The position numbers and the translations under genes were made by a program. Source: Holophagales bacterium (GTDB lineage: Bacteria; Acidobacteriota; Thermoanaerobaculia; Multivoradales; JAGPDF01). Taken from it: a stretch of 64,000 nt of DNA. Position 1 is the stretch's first letter. Each line of letters begins with the position of its first letter. Location: the NCBI GenBank assembly GCA_016699405.1, contig CP064972.1, forward strand, positions 1,643,501 to 1,707,500, in the 5' to 3' direction. The notes beneath the pieces are model-generated. The model was not told where the DNA came from, did no database searches, and worked only from the letters and a program-made list of their open reading frames with translations. Below, piece by piece: positions 47,700 to 55,823 of this stretch.

Positions 47700-48437
47700 T
47701 CACGCCTTCGGTGACAGGAGGTGCTCCCGCAGCGCCCGAAATAGCTTTTCGTAAACCTCCGCGTTCTCAGTCTCGGGAAGGTGAAGCTGAATGTTGATGG
47801 CGATCTGAGGCGACAACATCGCGGCGTCAGGCGGCGGTACGACAACTTGCGCTATCGAGTGCGGCACGGAGGCTTCCAGCCCTGGCGGTGGCGTGGGCAC
47901 CGGCGCCTTCGTGGCGGGAACCACCGAATTCTCGGTTCCTTGGTCAGCACCTGGCGACGCAATTGTCAGCTTTCCGTCTGCCTCCACCAACAGGCCCCCA
48001 GCGAGCAACATATCGACGACGCATCGCGCACCGGTCTTGTTGCCGGCGTTGTTCTTCTGGCCCGAAACATACAGGACGTGGTCTGAGAAGTCCTTTTCCG
48101 ACATTCCGCCCTTGATTCGAACCGTGGTGACAAGTCCCGAGACCTTCTCGTTCGTTTGCACCGCCTCCTTCCAGTATCGGCGCGCATCCTCGGCCTGGTT
48201 GTGATCCAGCGCACGGCCGAGCCTGCGTCCGAGGTCAGTAGCTGTCTTCGCCACGGCGCCGGCGATGAGGCCAAGGTCAACAAGGAACTTGTTGTTGCGG
48301 CTTACGACCGTCGTGTGCAGGCCTGTCAGCTTCGACATCGCATCGAGGCTGGCATTCTCTGAGGCATGGCTATAGCCCTTGAGGATCTTCTGAACCTCCT
48401 CGAAGGACGAGCCTGGAAGGTTGAACTCTTTACTCAC
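47700..48437 (-). CDS. HTH-like partner of the HEPN protein
   Basis: The start is GTG 48437, preceded by CAGGAGGTGATA; the frame runs further up but without a better start. 245 residues. Residues about 8-55 (SFEEVQKILKGYSHASENAS, LDAMSKLTGLHTTVVSRNNK, FLVDLGLI) look like a winged helix-turn-helix. A Pro-rich linker occupies about 165-200. The C-terminus INIQLHLPETENAEVYEKLF, RALREHLL is a compact tail of a type seen in proteins adjacent to defence genes (impression, not searched). Its stop is 4 nt before the HEPN ATG, so the two are coupled. It could be an antitoxin, regulator or sensor. Confidence 0.6.
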   Translation of the reverse strand: MSKEFNLPGSSFEEVQKILKGYSHASENASLDAMSKLTGLHTTVVSRNNKFLVDLGLIAGAVAKTATDLGRRLGRALDHNQAEDARRYWKEAVQTNEKVSGLVTTVRIKGGMSEKDFSDHVLYVSGQKNNAGNKTGARCVVDMLLAGGLLVEADGKLTIASPGADQGTENSVVPATKAPVPTPPPGLEASVPHSIAQVVVPPPDAAMLSPQIAINIQLHLPETENAEVYEKLFRALREHLLSPKA

Positions 48438-48512
48438 TATCACCTCCTGAGACGATCTCTGTGGTGGTGGCAGGTTGGGCGCCACCGAGAGGGTCGGCCT
48501 TGCCCGCGGGCC

Positions 48513-48691
48513 CTAACTCCGTATTCGACCCCACCACGCCTGCTGCGCGGGTCGGCAAACACGGCGGTTCGTGCCGTGTAACACCGGAGCGAAGAGAGCG
48601 GCGGGCGGGGGGCGAAGTCCCATGACTGGCTTACTTGCGGTCAGTCTAGGGAGCTGTCTGGCGGATGTCAAACGTGGCGTGTAGCGCCGCA
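48513..48691 (-). repeat. Conserved integron-like junction block, copy B
   Basis: Second copy of the block at 31058-31236, same order and same 125-bp distance from -10 hexamer to GTTAG (48517-48513). It includes a well-formed hairpin ACACGGC, 7-nt loop, GCCGTGT at about 48560-48580. After GTTAG the sequence is unrelated to copy A. Likely attI-type recombination region. Confidence 0.7.
48643..48671 (-). promoter_or_regulatory. Pc-like sigma-70 promoter, copy B
   Basis: On the minus strand TTGACA (48671-48666), 17 nt, TAGACT (48648-48643), identical hexamers and spacing to copy A. It would drive the two-gene HTH-like/HEPN operon. Confidence 0.65.
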
Positions 48692-48704
48692 TGACACCAG
48701 CGCT

Positions 48705-49030
48705 TCAAGCCTCGTCGGCGGGGCGGCGGACGCCGCGGCCGCCGCGGTTGAGGACGTGGGTGTAGATCACGCGGTGCTGTTGTCGCGGTGGCCGAGGAGC
48801 TCCTGGACGGTGCGGATGTCGTAGCCGGGCCCGAGTCGGTGGGTTGGCTCCCTTCCCCGTTCCCTGCTCCAGCGCGGGTCTCGAAAGAGGAGTAGGTCTT
48901 CGCTCGTGGCGACGATCCCCGCCGGGCGGCTGCCTTCTTGACGATCGCGGGTCGCCGCGGATTGCTGGCCGGCGCTCGCCGGGGGATGGACGAGAGCTGA
49001 TCGGCAGGTGGCACGAGTCCATGTCTGTAC
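48705..49030 (-). pseudogene. Integron-type integrase, 3' fragment B
   Basis: Minus-strand frames read, with frameshifts, LVPPADQLSSIPR, then AIVKKAAARRG, then GYDIRTVQELLGHRDNST and VIYTHVLNRGGRGVRRPADE before a stop. This is the IntI C-terminal signature with the nucleophile Tyr still present in VIYTHV. At least two frameshifts break it. The stretch 49030-49140 upstream holds nothing recognisable. Confidence 0.7.
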
Positions 49031-49140
49031 TCGCCGGTCAGGCCGCCGGCATCCGCCTTGCACGTTCGGTGGTGTTCCACGCATTCCCGCGCGCGTTCGT
49101 GCGCGGCGGGAGACGGGGCCGACATCGGCCGAGGACGACG

Positions 49141-49680
49141 ATGAGTCAGCGCTGGTGGTGGGGCGGGTTGCTTGCGGCCGTTGTGCTCGGCAGCCTGGTG
49201 ACGGGAGTGGCGAGGGCGGAGGCGGCGGGCAAGCTCGAGAACCCGCGGATCGACATGGCCGGCTATCTGCGCGTGGCCGGCGAGGCCGCCGCGTGGCGCG
49301 AGAGCCGGCGGCTCACCGAGGAGCAGTTCCTCGCGGCGAGCCGGGAGCCGGGGACGATCGTGCTCGACGCGCGCAGCGCCGCCAAGTACGCCGAGCTGCA
49401 CGTCGACGGCGCCGTCAACCTGAGCTTTCCGGACATCAACGCGGCGAGCCTGAAGCAGCTCGTGCCCGACCCCGCGACGCGGATCCTCATCTACTGCAAC
49501 AACAACTTCCGCAACGCCGAAGGGCCGTTCCCGTCCAAGCGCGCCGACGCCTCGCTCAACCTCTCGACCTACATCGCCCTCTACAGCTACGGCTACCGCA
49601 ACGTCTGGGAGCTCGCGCCGCTGCTCGACCCGGCGACGACCCGGCTCGCGCTCGTCGCCTCGCCGCGGTCCGAGAGGTGA
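49141..49680 (+). CDS. Secreted rhodanese-like protein
   Basis: The start is ATG 49141 (MSQRWWWGGLLAAVVLGSLV), giving a clear signal peptide ending near ARAEA; the upstream open frame overlaps the decayed integrase. 179 residues. The rhodanese fold is suggested by PGTIVLDARSAAKYAELHVD, GAVNLSFPDI and the loop ILIYCNNNFRN, whose Cys is the expected sulfur acceptor. Export implies a periplasmic sulfurtransferase or redox role. It converges with the R2lox gene, 55 bp apart. Confidence 0.8.
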   Translation: MSQRWWWGGLLAAVVLGSLVTGVARAEAAGKLENPRIDMAGYLRVAGEAAAWRESRRLTEEQFLAASREPGTIVLDARSAAKYAELHVDGAVNLSFPDINAASLKQLVPDPATRILIYCNNNFRNAEGPFPSKRADASLNLSTYIALYSYGYRNVWELAPLLDPATTRLALVASPRSER

Positions 49681-49735
49681 GCGGCCGCGGGCGCGAGGCC
49701 TTGAATTGCGGCGCGGTGACTCGCCGAGGCGCGAG

Positions 49736-50641
49736 TCACCCGGCGACCGGCTCGTCGCCGACCAGCTCGTCGGTCGCCTCGGCGGAGAGGCCGCCGCTCT
49801 CGCGACCGAGGGCGATGCGCTGGTAGCGGTACTGGAACTGCGTGACGGCGAAATCGACGAACTCGTCGCGCGCGAGGTCGAACGGCATCGGGTCGTAGGG
49901 AGCGAAGATCTCCTCGACGGTGCCGAGAGCGAGCGGCAGCAACTGGTCCATGCGCCGCTCGACCGCCGACCAGACCGGCTCGCCGTGCTCGGCCACCAGG
50001 CGGGCGAGCAGGTAGACACCGAACGCGATGTGGCGCGACTCGTCGCGCTTGAGCAGGGCGATCGCCTGCCGCATGCCGGGCATCAGCCCGCGACGCTCGA
50101 GCGCGGTGAAGTAGCCCTGATAGCCGGTTTCGGCGAGGACCCCTTCGACGATCATGTTGTAGGTCACCGAGGCCTCCGCCTGCGCGAGCGGCGACGGGTC
50201 GCTGCGCAGCCGGTCGAGGGCGGCCGGCAGCTCGCCGTAGACGAGCTCGCGGTAGCACGGCGAGGCGAACCGCGCGAGATCGCCGTGCTCGTCGGCGACC
50301 TCGTCGAGGAAACGGCGGAAGAGCTCGACGTGCTTGGCCTCCTCCCAGAGGAACGAGGTCAGGTAGATCTCCTCCTCGAGCCGGCCCTCGGCGGCGAGCG
50401 CCTGGATGAGCGGCAGCAGATCGAGGGTGACCGACTCCTCGCCGGCCTGGAAGAGCGACGTCAGGTGGAGCAGCACCTCGCGCTCGGTCGCGTCGAGGCG
50501 GAGCCAGTCGGCGCGATCGCGCGCGAAATCGAAGGAGCACGGGTCCCACACGCCGTGGCGCTTGGCCTTCTGGAAGAGGCGCATGGGGAGGGAGGAGCGG
50601 TCGAGCCCGGCGGGCGAGGTCGACTTGAGGACGCGGTTCAT
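49736..50641 (-). CDS. R2-like ligand-binding oxidase (R2lox)
   Basis: 301 residues from ATG 50641. The dimetal ligands of the family line up almost at the mycobacterial numbers: Glu68 (FQAGEESVTL), Glu101 and His104 (LWEEAKHVELF), Glu166 (SVTYNMIVEG), Glu201 and His204 (KRDESRHIAFG). Val71 and Tyr161, which form the Val-Tyr ether cross-link in R2lox, are also present. R2lox uses a mixed Mn/Fe site and a bound fatty acid, and is not a ribonucleotide reductase subunit. The ATG overlaps the stop of an SCP-2-like gene, indicating an operon with a lipid-binding partner. The long frame extending to 51922 is not real; the gene starts here. Confidence 0.88.
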   Translation of the reverse strand: MNRVLKSTSPAGLDRSSLPMRLFQKAKRHGVWDPCSFDFARDRADWLRLDATEREVLLHLTSLFQAGEESVTLDLLPLIQALAAEGRLEEEIYLTSFLWEEAKHVELFRRFLDEVADEHGDLARFASPCYRELVYGELPAALDRLRSDPSPLAQAEASVTYNMIVEGVLAETGYQGYFTALERRGLMPGMRQAIALLKRDESRHIAFGVYLLARLVAEHGEPVWSAVERRMDQLLPLALGTVEEIFAPYDPMPFDLARDEFVDFAVTQFQYRYQRIALGRESGGLSAEATDELVGDEPVAG

Positions 50642-51057
50642 GCGGCGGTCTCCGGGAAGCGCGTGGGCACCGTGCGCGCCGCGGTCGCCAGGAGACGGGC
50701 CGCCTCGACGAACGGCATCAGCCGCGCGAGGCTGCCGCGGCGCAGGCGGAGCTGGCCGCGCATGATGGCGCCGAGCGGCTCGCTGCGTCCTTCGAGCACG
50801 GCGAGCCACGCCGACAGCCCTCCGGCGATGACGAAGTCGGCGCTCGCCAGGTCCTCCTCGCGCGCCGCGCGGGCGGCGCGGCAGTCGCCGTGCAGGAGGT
50901 CGAGGAAGACGCCGCCGCGCGGCTCGCCGTCGTCGCCCAGCCAGGAGAGGACGAGACCGCCCTCCCAGCGCGCGGCGGCACGGCGGTAGTCGGCGCTCTC
51001 GGCGAGCGCGCGACCGAGGGCTGTCGCCCAGGGGTCCGAGAAGAGCTCGAAGGTCAT
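50638..51057 (-). CDS. SCP-2 sterol-carrier-like protein
   Basis: 139 residues from ATG 51057 (MTFELFSDPWATALGRALAE). Pattern fits a small SCP-2 domain: central strands RWEGGLVLSWLGDDGEPRG and a late ADFVIAGGLSAWLAVLEGRS, GAIMRGQLRLRRG, which is the usual SCP-2 end (sampling loop, then helix). The stop overlaps the R2lox ATG (ATGA), so the two are translated together. It probably binds a lipid or hydrophobic ligand connected with R2lox. Confidence 0.65.
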   Translation of the reverse strand: MTFELFSDPWATALGRALAESADYRRAAARWEGGLVLSWLGDDGEPRGGVFLDLLHGDCRAARAAREEDLASADFVIAGGLSAWLAVLEGRSEPLGAIMRGQLRLRRGSLARLMPFVEAARLLATAARTVPTRFPETAA

Positions 51058-51122
51058 GGGGCAGCGAGCCTACGCCAGTTTCGGCAACGGGGCGCTCGCG
51101 GCCGTCGCGTGGACGCCCGGCG

Positions 51123-51215
51123 GGTGCCAGGCACCTTCCCGGAACCTGGGCGAGCGGCGAGTGCCAGGCACCTTTCCGCGTGGGTGCCAGGCACCTTTCC
51201 GCGGGCACCTTTCCG
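51123..51215. repeat. Short palindromic repeats GTGCCAGGCACC
   Basis: Three copies of GGTGCCAGGCACCTT-type palindromes and a half copy lie in the gap between divergent genes, several followed by TCCGCG. A further copy in opposite sense (GTGCCTGGCACC) is at 59284. These are REP-like and may be substrates of a RAYT. Confidence 0.6.
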
Positions 51216-51283
51216 CTCGCCTCGGTCCGGCACGCCGGGCGGTGCCGGCGAGGAGGGGTGGGGCCGTTCGATAGAGTGACGCC

Positions 51284-51931
51284 GTGAGCGGCGAGGGCGT
51301 GTCTCGAGGCGGCGAGGTGTCGGCGGCTGCGCGCGAGGGCAACGGCGGCGACGACGAGCGCGGGAGCGCCGTGCCGTCGAGCGACCCGTTCGCTGCGGCG
51401 TCGATCGTGCGCCTCGGCGTCGAGCAGGCGGCGGCGTACCGAGCGCTCCTGCTCGAAGCCTACGAGGCGCATCCCGAGGCGTTCCGCTCGACGGTGGCGG
51501 AGCGGGCGGAGCTGCCGCTCGCCTGGTGGGAGAGGCGCCTGGCCGACCCGGCGGCGCCGGACGACGGCGTCTTCGGTGCCCTCGTCGCCGGCCGGCTCGT
51601 CGGCGTCGTCGGGCTGTCGTTCGAGCGACGCGAGAAGTGCCGCCACCAGGGGCGGCTCTTCGGCATCTATCTCCAGCGCGAGGCGCGAGGTCGCGGCCTC
51701 GGTCACCGGCTGGTCGAAGCGGCTCTCGCGGCCGCGCGTGCGCGTCCGGGGACTCGGGTCGTCCAGTTGACCGTCAGTGAGCGCAACGGCTCGGCGCAGC
51801 GTCTCTACGCCGACTGCGGTTTCGTGCCGTTCGGCGTCGAGCCGCTGGCGATTCGGGTCGGCGACCAGTTCCTCGCCAAGGTGCACATGGCGTGCGAGAT
51901 ACGCGCGTCGCCGGCAGGGCACAACGGCTGA
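51284..51931 (+). CDS. GNAT-family N-acetyltransferase
   Basis: 215 residues from GTG 51284; the first 40 are low-complexity and the true start could be later. Acetyl-CoA-binding motif A is LFGIYLQREARGRGLGHRLV (R-x-x-G-x-G), followed by the beta-bulge VVQLTVSERNGSAQRLYADC and GFVPFG (motif B). Substrate cannot be told. It is divergent from the SCP-2/R2lox operon. Confidence 0.8.
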   Translation: MSGEGVSRGGEVSAAAREGNGGDDERGSAVPSSDPFAAASIVRLGVEQAAAYRALLLEAYEAHPEAFRSTVAERAELPLAWWERRLADPAAPDDGVFGALVAGRLVGVVGLSFERREKCRHQGRLFGIYLQREARGRGLGHRLVEAALAAARARPGTRVVQLTVSERNGSAQRLYADCGFVPFGVEPLAIRVGDQFLAKVHMACEIRASPAGHNG

Positions 51932-52021
51932 GGGATTGTGCGACGGCGGCTCGCCGCGGGCCGACGAGTCGGAGGCGAGGTGTCTGCGACATGGCAGATT
52001 GTGCGTCGCCTCCCTGCCGAC

Positions 52022-53401
52022 CTACTGAGCCGCCGGAACCGTTGCCCCCGCCGACGGAGCGGGCGGCGCCAGGGTGAAGTAGAACGTTGCCCCCTCGCCG
52101 ACCCGGCCCTCCGCCCAGACGCGTCCGCCGTGCCGTTCGACGATCCGCCGCACGATCGCCAGCCCGACGCCGGTCCCCTCGAACTCGTCGGCGCCGTGGA
52201 GGCGATGGAAGACGCCGAAGAGCTGGTTGGCGAAGGCCATGTCGAAGCCGGCGCCGTTGTCGCGCACGAAGTAGGCCGTGTCGCCGGAGCTGGCGACGGC
52301 ACCGAGCTCGATCACCGGGCGATCGACCTTGGCGGTGAACTTGAGCGCATTCGACAGCAGGTTGGCGAGCACCTGGCGCAGCAGCGCGGGGTCGCCGAAG
52401 GCCTCGGGAACCGGTGCCAGGCGGAGCTCGACGGGGGTTGCGGGTGCTCCCGTCGTGAGCTCGGCGAACGCCGAGCGCGCGAGCTCGGTGAGGTCGACCC
52501 GCCAACGCCGGAGCTCGCTCCGGCCGGCACGCGAGAACGCCAACAGATCGTCGATGAGGCGAGCCATGTGCTGCGCGTTCTTCCGCACCACGCCGAGCAG
52601 GCGTTGCGACTCCTCGTCGAGCCGGCCGGCGCTCGACTCGACCACCAGGCTCGAGAAGCCGTCGATCGCCCGCAAGGGGGCGCGCAGGTCGTGCGACACG
52701 GTGTAGGAGAACGACTCGATCTCGCCGAGCGCCCGCTCGAGCTCGGCCGTCCGCTCGCGGACGCGGGCTTCGAGCTCGCTGTTGAGCATCCGGATCTCGG
52801 CGCGCGACTCGCCGAGCCGCTCACGCTCGCGATGGTAGCCCTCGATGATCACCCACAAGAGTCCGACGGTGATCGCGCTGGCCGAGATGACGCCGGTCGC
52901 GAGGTCGAAGAGGCGGTCGTCCGGGGTGTGGAAGGGGGTTACGAGCTGGGGGAAGGCGCGCTCGAGCGCCAGCAGCGCGACCGGAACCCCGGCCGTGGCG
53001 GCGATCCCCAGCCAACGGGCCCGGCCACGAAAGAAGAACGACGGCTGCAACAGGGCGGCGAAGAAGTAGAAGATGACGCTCCCCTCGGACCCGCCGTTGG
53101 GGAACCAGACGGCGGCGAGCATGGCGAGCGAGACGCCGAGCTGCAGCGCGGGGTAGGCGCGCCCGCGCCGTGCCAGCCAGAAGAGGGAGAGCGAGAAGGC
53201 GCCGAACAGGATGACGCCGACGTGGACTGCGGGGTCGAGGCGCAGGAAGGCGTTCAGCGGCACGATCACGAGGAACGAGATCGCCCCGAGCACCAGGCAC
53301 ATGCGGAGATAGAGGCGCTGGCGCAGGTCGCCGCCCGGTTCGTCGCCGAACGGTTCGTGGATCGTCTCGACCCCGGGGTGCGAAGGGGGAGGCGAGGGCA
53401 T
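52022..53401 (-). CDS. Membrane sensor histidine kinase
   Basis: The start is taken as ATG 53401; the frame extends to a TTG at 53473 and no clear ribosome site decides. 459 residues. About six membrane helices occupy the first 190 residues, with no extracytoplasmic sensor domain. A coiled coil ARVRERTAELERALGEIES leads to the H-box SYTVSHDLRAPLRAIDGFSS (His237), then the N box NLLSNALKFTA, DNGAGFDMAF, a GTGVGLAIVRRIVERHGG G box and a terminal ATFYFTLAPP. No response regulator is adjacent, so it is an orphan kinase; the signal is unknown. Confidence 0.88.
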   Translation of the reverse strand: MPSPPPSHPGVETIHEPFGDEPGGDLRQRLYLRMCLVLGAISFLVIVPLNAFLRLDPAVHVGVILFGAFSLSLFWLARRGRAYPALQLGVSLAMLAAVWFPNGGSEGSVIFYFFAALLQPSFFFRGRARWLGIAATAGVPVALLALERAFPQLVTPFHTPDDRLFDLATGVISASAITVGLLWVIIEGYHRERERLGESRAEIRMLNSELEARVRERTAELERALGEIESFSYTVSHDLRAPLRAIDGFSSLVVESSAGRLDEESQRLLGVVRKNAQHMARLIDDLLAFSRAGRSELRRWRVDLTELARSAFAELTTGAPATPVELRLAPVPEAFGDPALLRQVLANLLSNALKFTAKVDRPVIELGAVASSGDTAYFVRDNGAGFDMAFANQLFGVFHRLHGADEFEGTGVGLAIVRRIVERHGGRVWAEGRVGEGATFYFTLAPPAPSAGATVPAAQ

Positions 53402-53589
53402 CGGAGGGGGCGAAGGGGCGCCTGCCACTTGATCGGAGTATAGCCTCGGGGTGGACGAAGCCGTCGACGACAACGGCCCGTCTCCGCGACGGAACGAGCG
53501 CCGCGTCGCGGCCTTCGATCGACGGCCTGCTGTCCGAACCGCGCGGTCGCTCCGGGCGAGTGCAGCAACGGAATCGTGGTACGCCTCGG

Positions 53590-53930
53590 GGCTCGACCGC
53601 CGCTCGGTGAGTCCCTCGTCGTTCCGCGCGAAAGCAGCCCAGGAGCTCCCGTCTGCGCCTCCGATCGACTGCCGTTCGGTGGACCCCTCGTCATCCCGAG
53701 CGAGAGCACCACGGGAGTCACATCCCGTGCTCGGGAACGGTCGCCGCTCGGTGAGTCCTTCGTCGTCGCGAGGAGAGAAGGGTGGAAGTTGCGGCTCGCA
53801 TCTCGGATCGGCTGCCGTTCGGTGAGTCCTTTGTCCTCCCGAGCGAGAGCGCCACGGGAGTCACGCCCCGTGCTTGGGAACGGTCGCCGTTCGGTGAGTC
53901 CTTTGTCTTCCCGAGCGAGAGCGAGATTGG
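53590..53930 (+). repeat. Five tandem repeats of about 71 bp
   Basis: Units start with CCGNTCGGTGAGTCC (variants) at about 53599, 53671, 53742, 53812 and 53886, each followed by a variant of TCGTCNTCCCGAGCGAGAGC. Spacing is 70-74 bp. The overlapping open frames have repetitive, biased translations and are not believed to be genes. The remainder of 53474-54010 is unassigned. Confidence 0.7.
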
Positions 53931-54010
53931 AATGAGAAGGCCAACCCCCCTGTCGCAGTACCTTTTCGGTCTGCAGGTTGACGGGCTGGGGCCCAGAAAG
54001 GAGGTTGGCC

Positions 54011-55074
54011 GTGAAGAAGAATAGCAAGCGTGAGGGAGGGTGGACGGCGGGCCTGGACGTGGGCGACCGCTGGACGCAGGTGGTGGTGCTGGACCGGGTG
54101 AGTGGGGAGCAGGCAGGGCAGGAGCGGATCGGGGAGCTCGGAGGCCGCGTTGCGAGCCTGGTCGGCGCGCTGGGGCCCGATGCAGGTGGTGCTGGAGACG
54201 GGAGCGCAGTCGCCGTGGATGAGCCGGCTGCTGTCGAGCCTGGGACACGAAGTGATCGTGGCGGATTCGCGTCAGCTGCCGCTGATCGGCAAGAGCCGGA
54301 AGAAGACGGACGCGCTGGACGCCGAGACGCTGGCGCGCCTGGCGCGTGTCGAGCCGAAATTGCTGCATCCGGTGCGGCATCGAAGCGAAGCCGCTCAGCG
54401 AGAGCTCGAGGTGATGCGGGCGCGGGATGTCCTGGTGCGGATGCGCACGATGGCGGTCAATCACGTGCGCGGCGCGGTCAAGGCGATTGGAGGACGTCTG
54501 CCCAAGTGTTCGACGGAGGCCTTCCCTACACGTGCCGTGTCGGCCTTGCCGGAGAGCCTGCGGCCCTCGCTGCTGAGGATTCTCGAAACGGTGATGGAGC
54601 TGACGGAGCGGATCAAGGGCTTCGACCGTGAGGTCGAGGAGCCTCGGCCGTCGTCATCCCGAGACCGAGCGCTTGCGTCAGGTCCCGGGCGTGGGCGTCG
54701 TCACGGCGGTCAGCTACGTGCTGACGATCGAAACCCCCGAGCGCTTCCGCCGCAGTCGAGAGGTCGGGGCCTACCTGGGACTGGTCCCCGGCGTCCGGGA
54801 CTCGGGCGAGAGCCAGCCCCAGCTGCGGATCACCAAGCAAGGTGACCCCTTCCTGCGCAAGCTGCTCGTCCAAGCGGCCCAGTACATCCTGGGTCCCCTC
54901 GCACCCGACAGCGATCTGCGGCGATTTGGCGAAGCGCTGTCGAAACACGGCGGCAAAGCGGCGAAGAAACGGGCGATCGTCGCCATCGCCCGCAAGCTCG
55001 CCGTCCTCCTGCATCGGCTCTGGGTGAGCGGCGAACCCTACGAGGCTCTGCGCACCGCCGCCGGGACTGCATGA
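54011..55074 (+). pseudogene. IS110-family (DEDD) transposase, two frameshifts
   Basis: GTG 54011 follows AAAGGAGG at 6 nt. Frame 1 gives WTAGLDVGDRWTQVVVLD (first Asp). Near 54175 the coding frame shifts to give MQVVLETGAQSPWMSRLLSS (Glu) and RKKTDALDAETLARLAR (Asp pair). Near 54650 it shifts again to RHPETERLRQVPGVGVVTAV and the Transposase_20 domain ending at 55074. All DEDD residues are present but the gene cannot be read through. Element ends were not found. Flanking repeats upstream suggest an intergenic target. Confidence 0.8.
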
Positions 55075-55389
55075 AACGGCAACGACATCTCGGGTAGGAG
55101 AGGAGTCGACGACTTTGGGCCAGGGTCCGACCCGGGTCCGGGTGACTGCGACAGGTCCCTAGGCCTCGCAGGCCGCGAGTGAGATGGCAGCACCCGGCTC
55201 CGATCGGACACCAAAAGGCACCGAGCCCCACGCGGGCTCCTCGAGAGTGCGGATGGAAGCGTGGCACCGGACCCTCGCCCAAGACCTCGAGCGCGGCCGA
55301 CAAGTCGGCCGATTGACACCACATGGCCTTCTCATGGAAGGGACCTGGAGGGCGGGCGGCAGGAGGGACCCGGGGACCACGCACCCCCG

Positions 55390-55740
55390 CCCACCCAGGT
55401 TCCTCGCTCTCGCTCGGGACGACGAGGGGCTACGGCACGGGACGACGAGGTGCTCTCGCTCAGCGTGACGAGGCGCTACCGCTCGGGACGAAGAGACGCT
55501 ACCGCTCCGGCCGACGAGGTGCTCTTGCTCCGGCCGACGAGGGGCTACGGCTCGGGACGACGAGGTGCTCTCGCTCAGCGTGACGAGGCGCTACCGCTCA
55601 GGCCGAAGAGGTGCTACCGCTCCGGCCGACGAGGGGCTACGGCTCAAGACGACGAGGTGCTCTCGCTCTGCATGACGAGACGCTACCGCTCGGGACGAAG
55701 AGGCGCTACCGCTCCGGCCGACGAGGCCATGCCTCGCCAA
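55390..55740 (+). repeat. Tandem array of about 23-bp units
   Basis: Some fifteen units of pattern GACGAGG-x-GCTCTCGCT or GACGAGGCGCTACCGCT joined by CGG, CCGGCC or CAGCGT. The units vary in length (about 19-24 bp). The core resembles the inverted ends of the elements at 59337 and 61579. The long open frames across it translate to SGRRGAT-type repeats and are taken as by-products. The rest of 55075-55823 holds nothing recognisable. Confidence 0.7.
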
Positions 55741-55823
55741 GCATCGAGCGGACGCTGCCGGCCCCGGCACGGGGTCAGGGGCCTGGTCGCCTCGGGGTCA
55801 ACCGGACGGGAGGGTGCCCTGCT

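Noticed and set aside
49736..51922. A 728-codon minus frame that would fuse R2lox to an upstream extension
   Set aside because: Family length, the ATG at 50641 and the overlapping SCP-2 gene in another frame show that only the last 301 residues are real.
53590..53930. CRISPR array
   Set aside because: Units are whole tandem repeats of about 71 bp without unique spacers, and no cas genes are nearby.
53451..54464. Several open frames across the 71-bp repeats
   Set aside because: Repetitive translation of non-coding repeats in multiple frames on both strands; no start context or family match.
55390..55740. CRISPR array
   Set aside because: Unit length is too short and variable, the intervening sequence is also repeated, and no cas genes are present.
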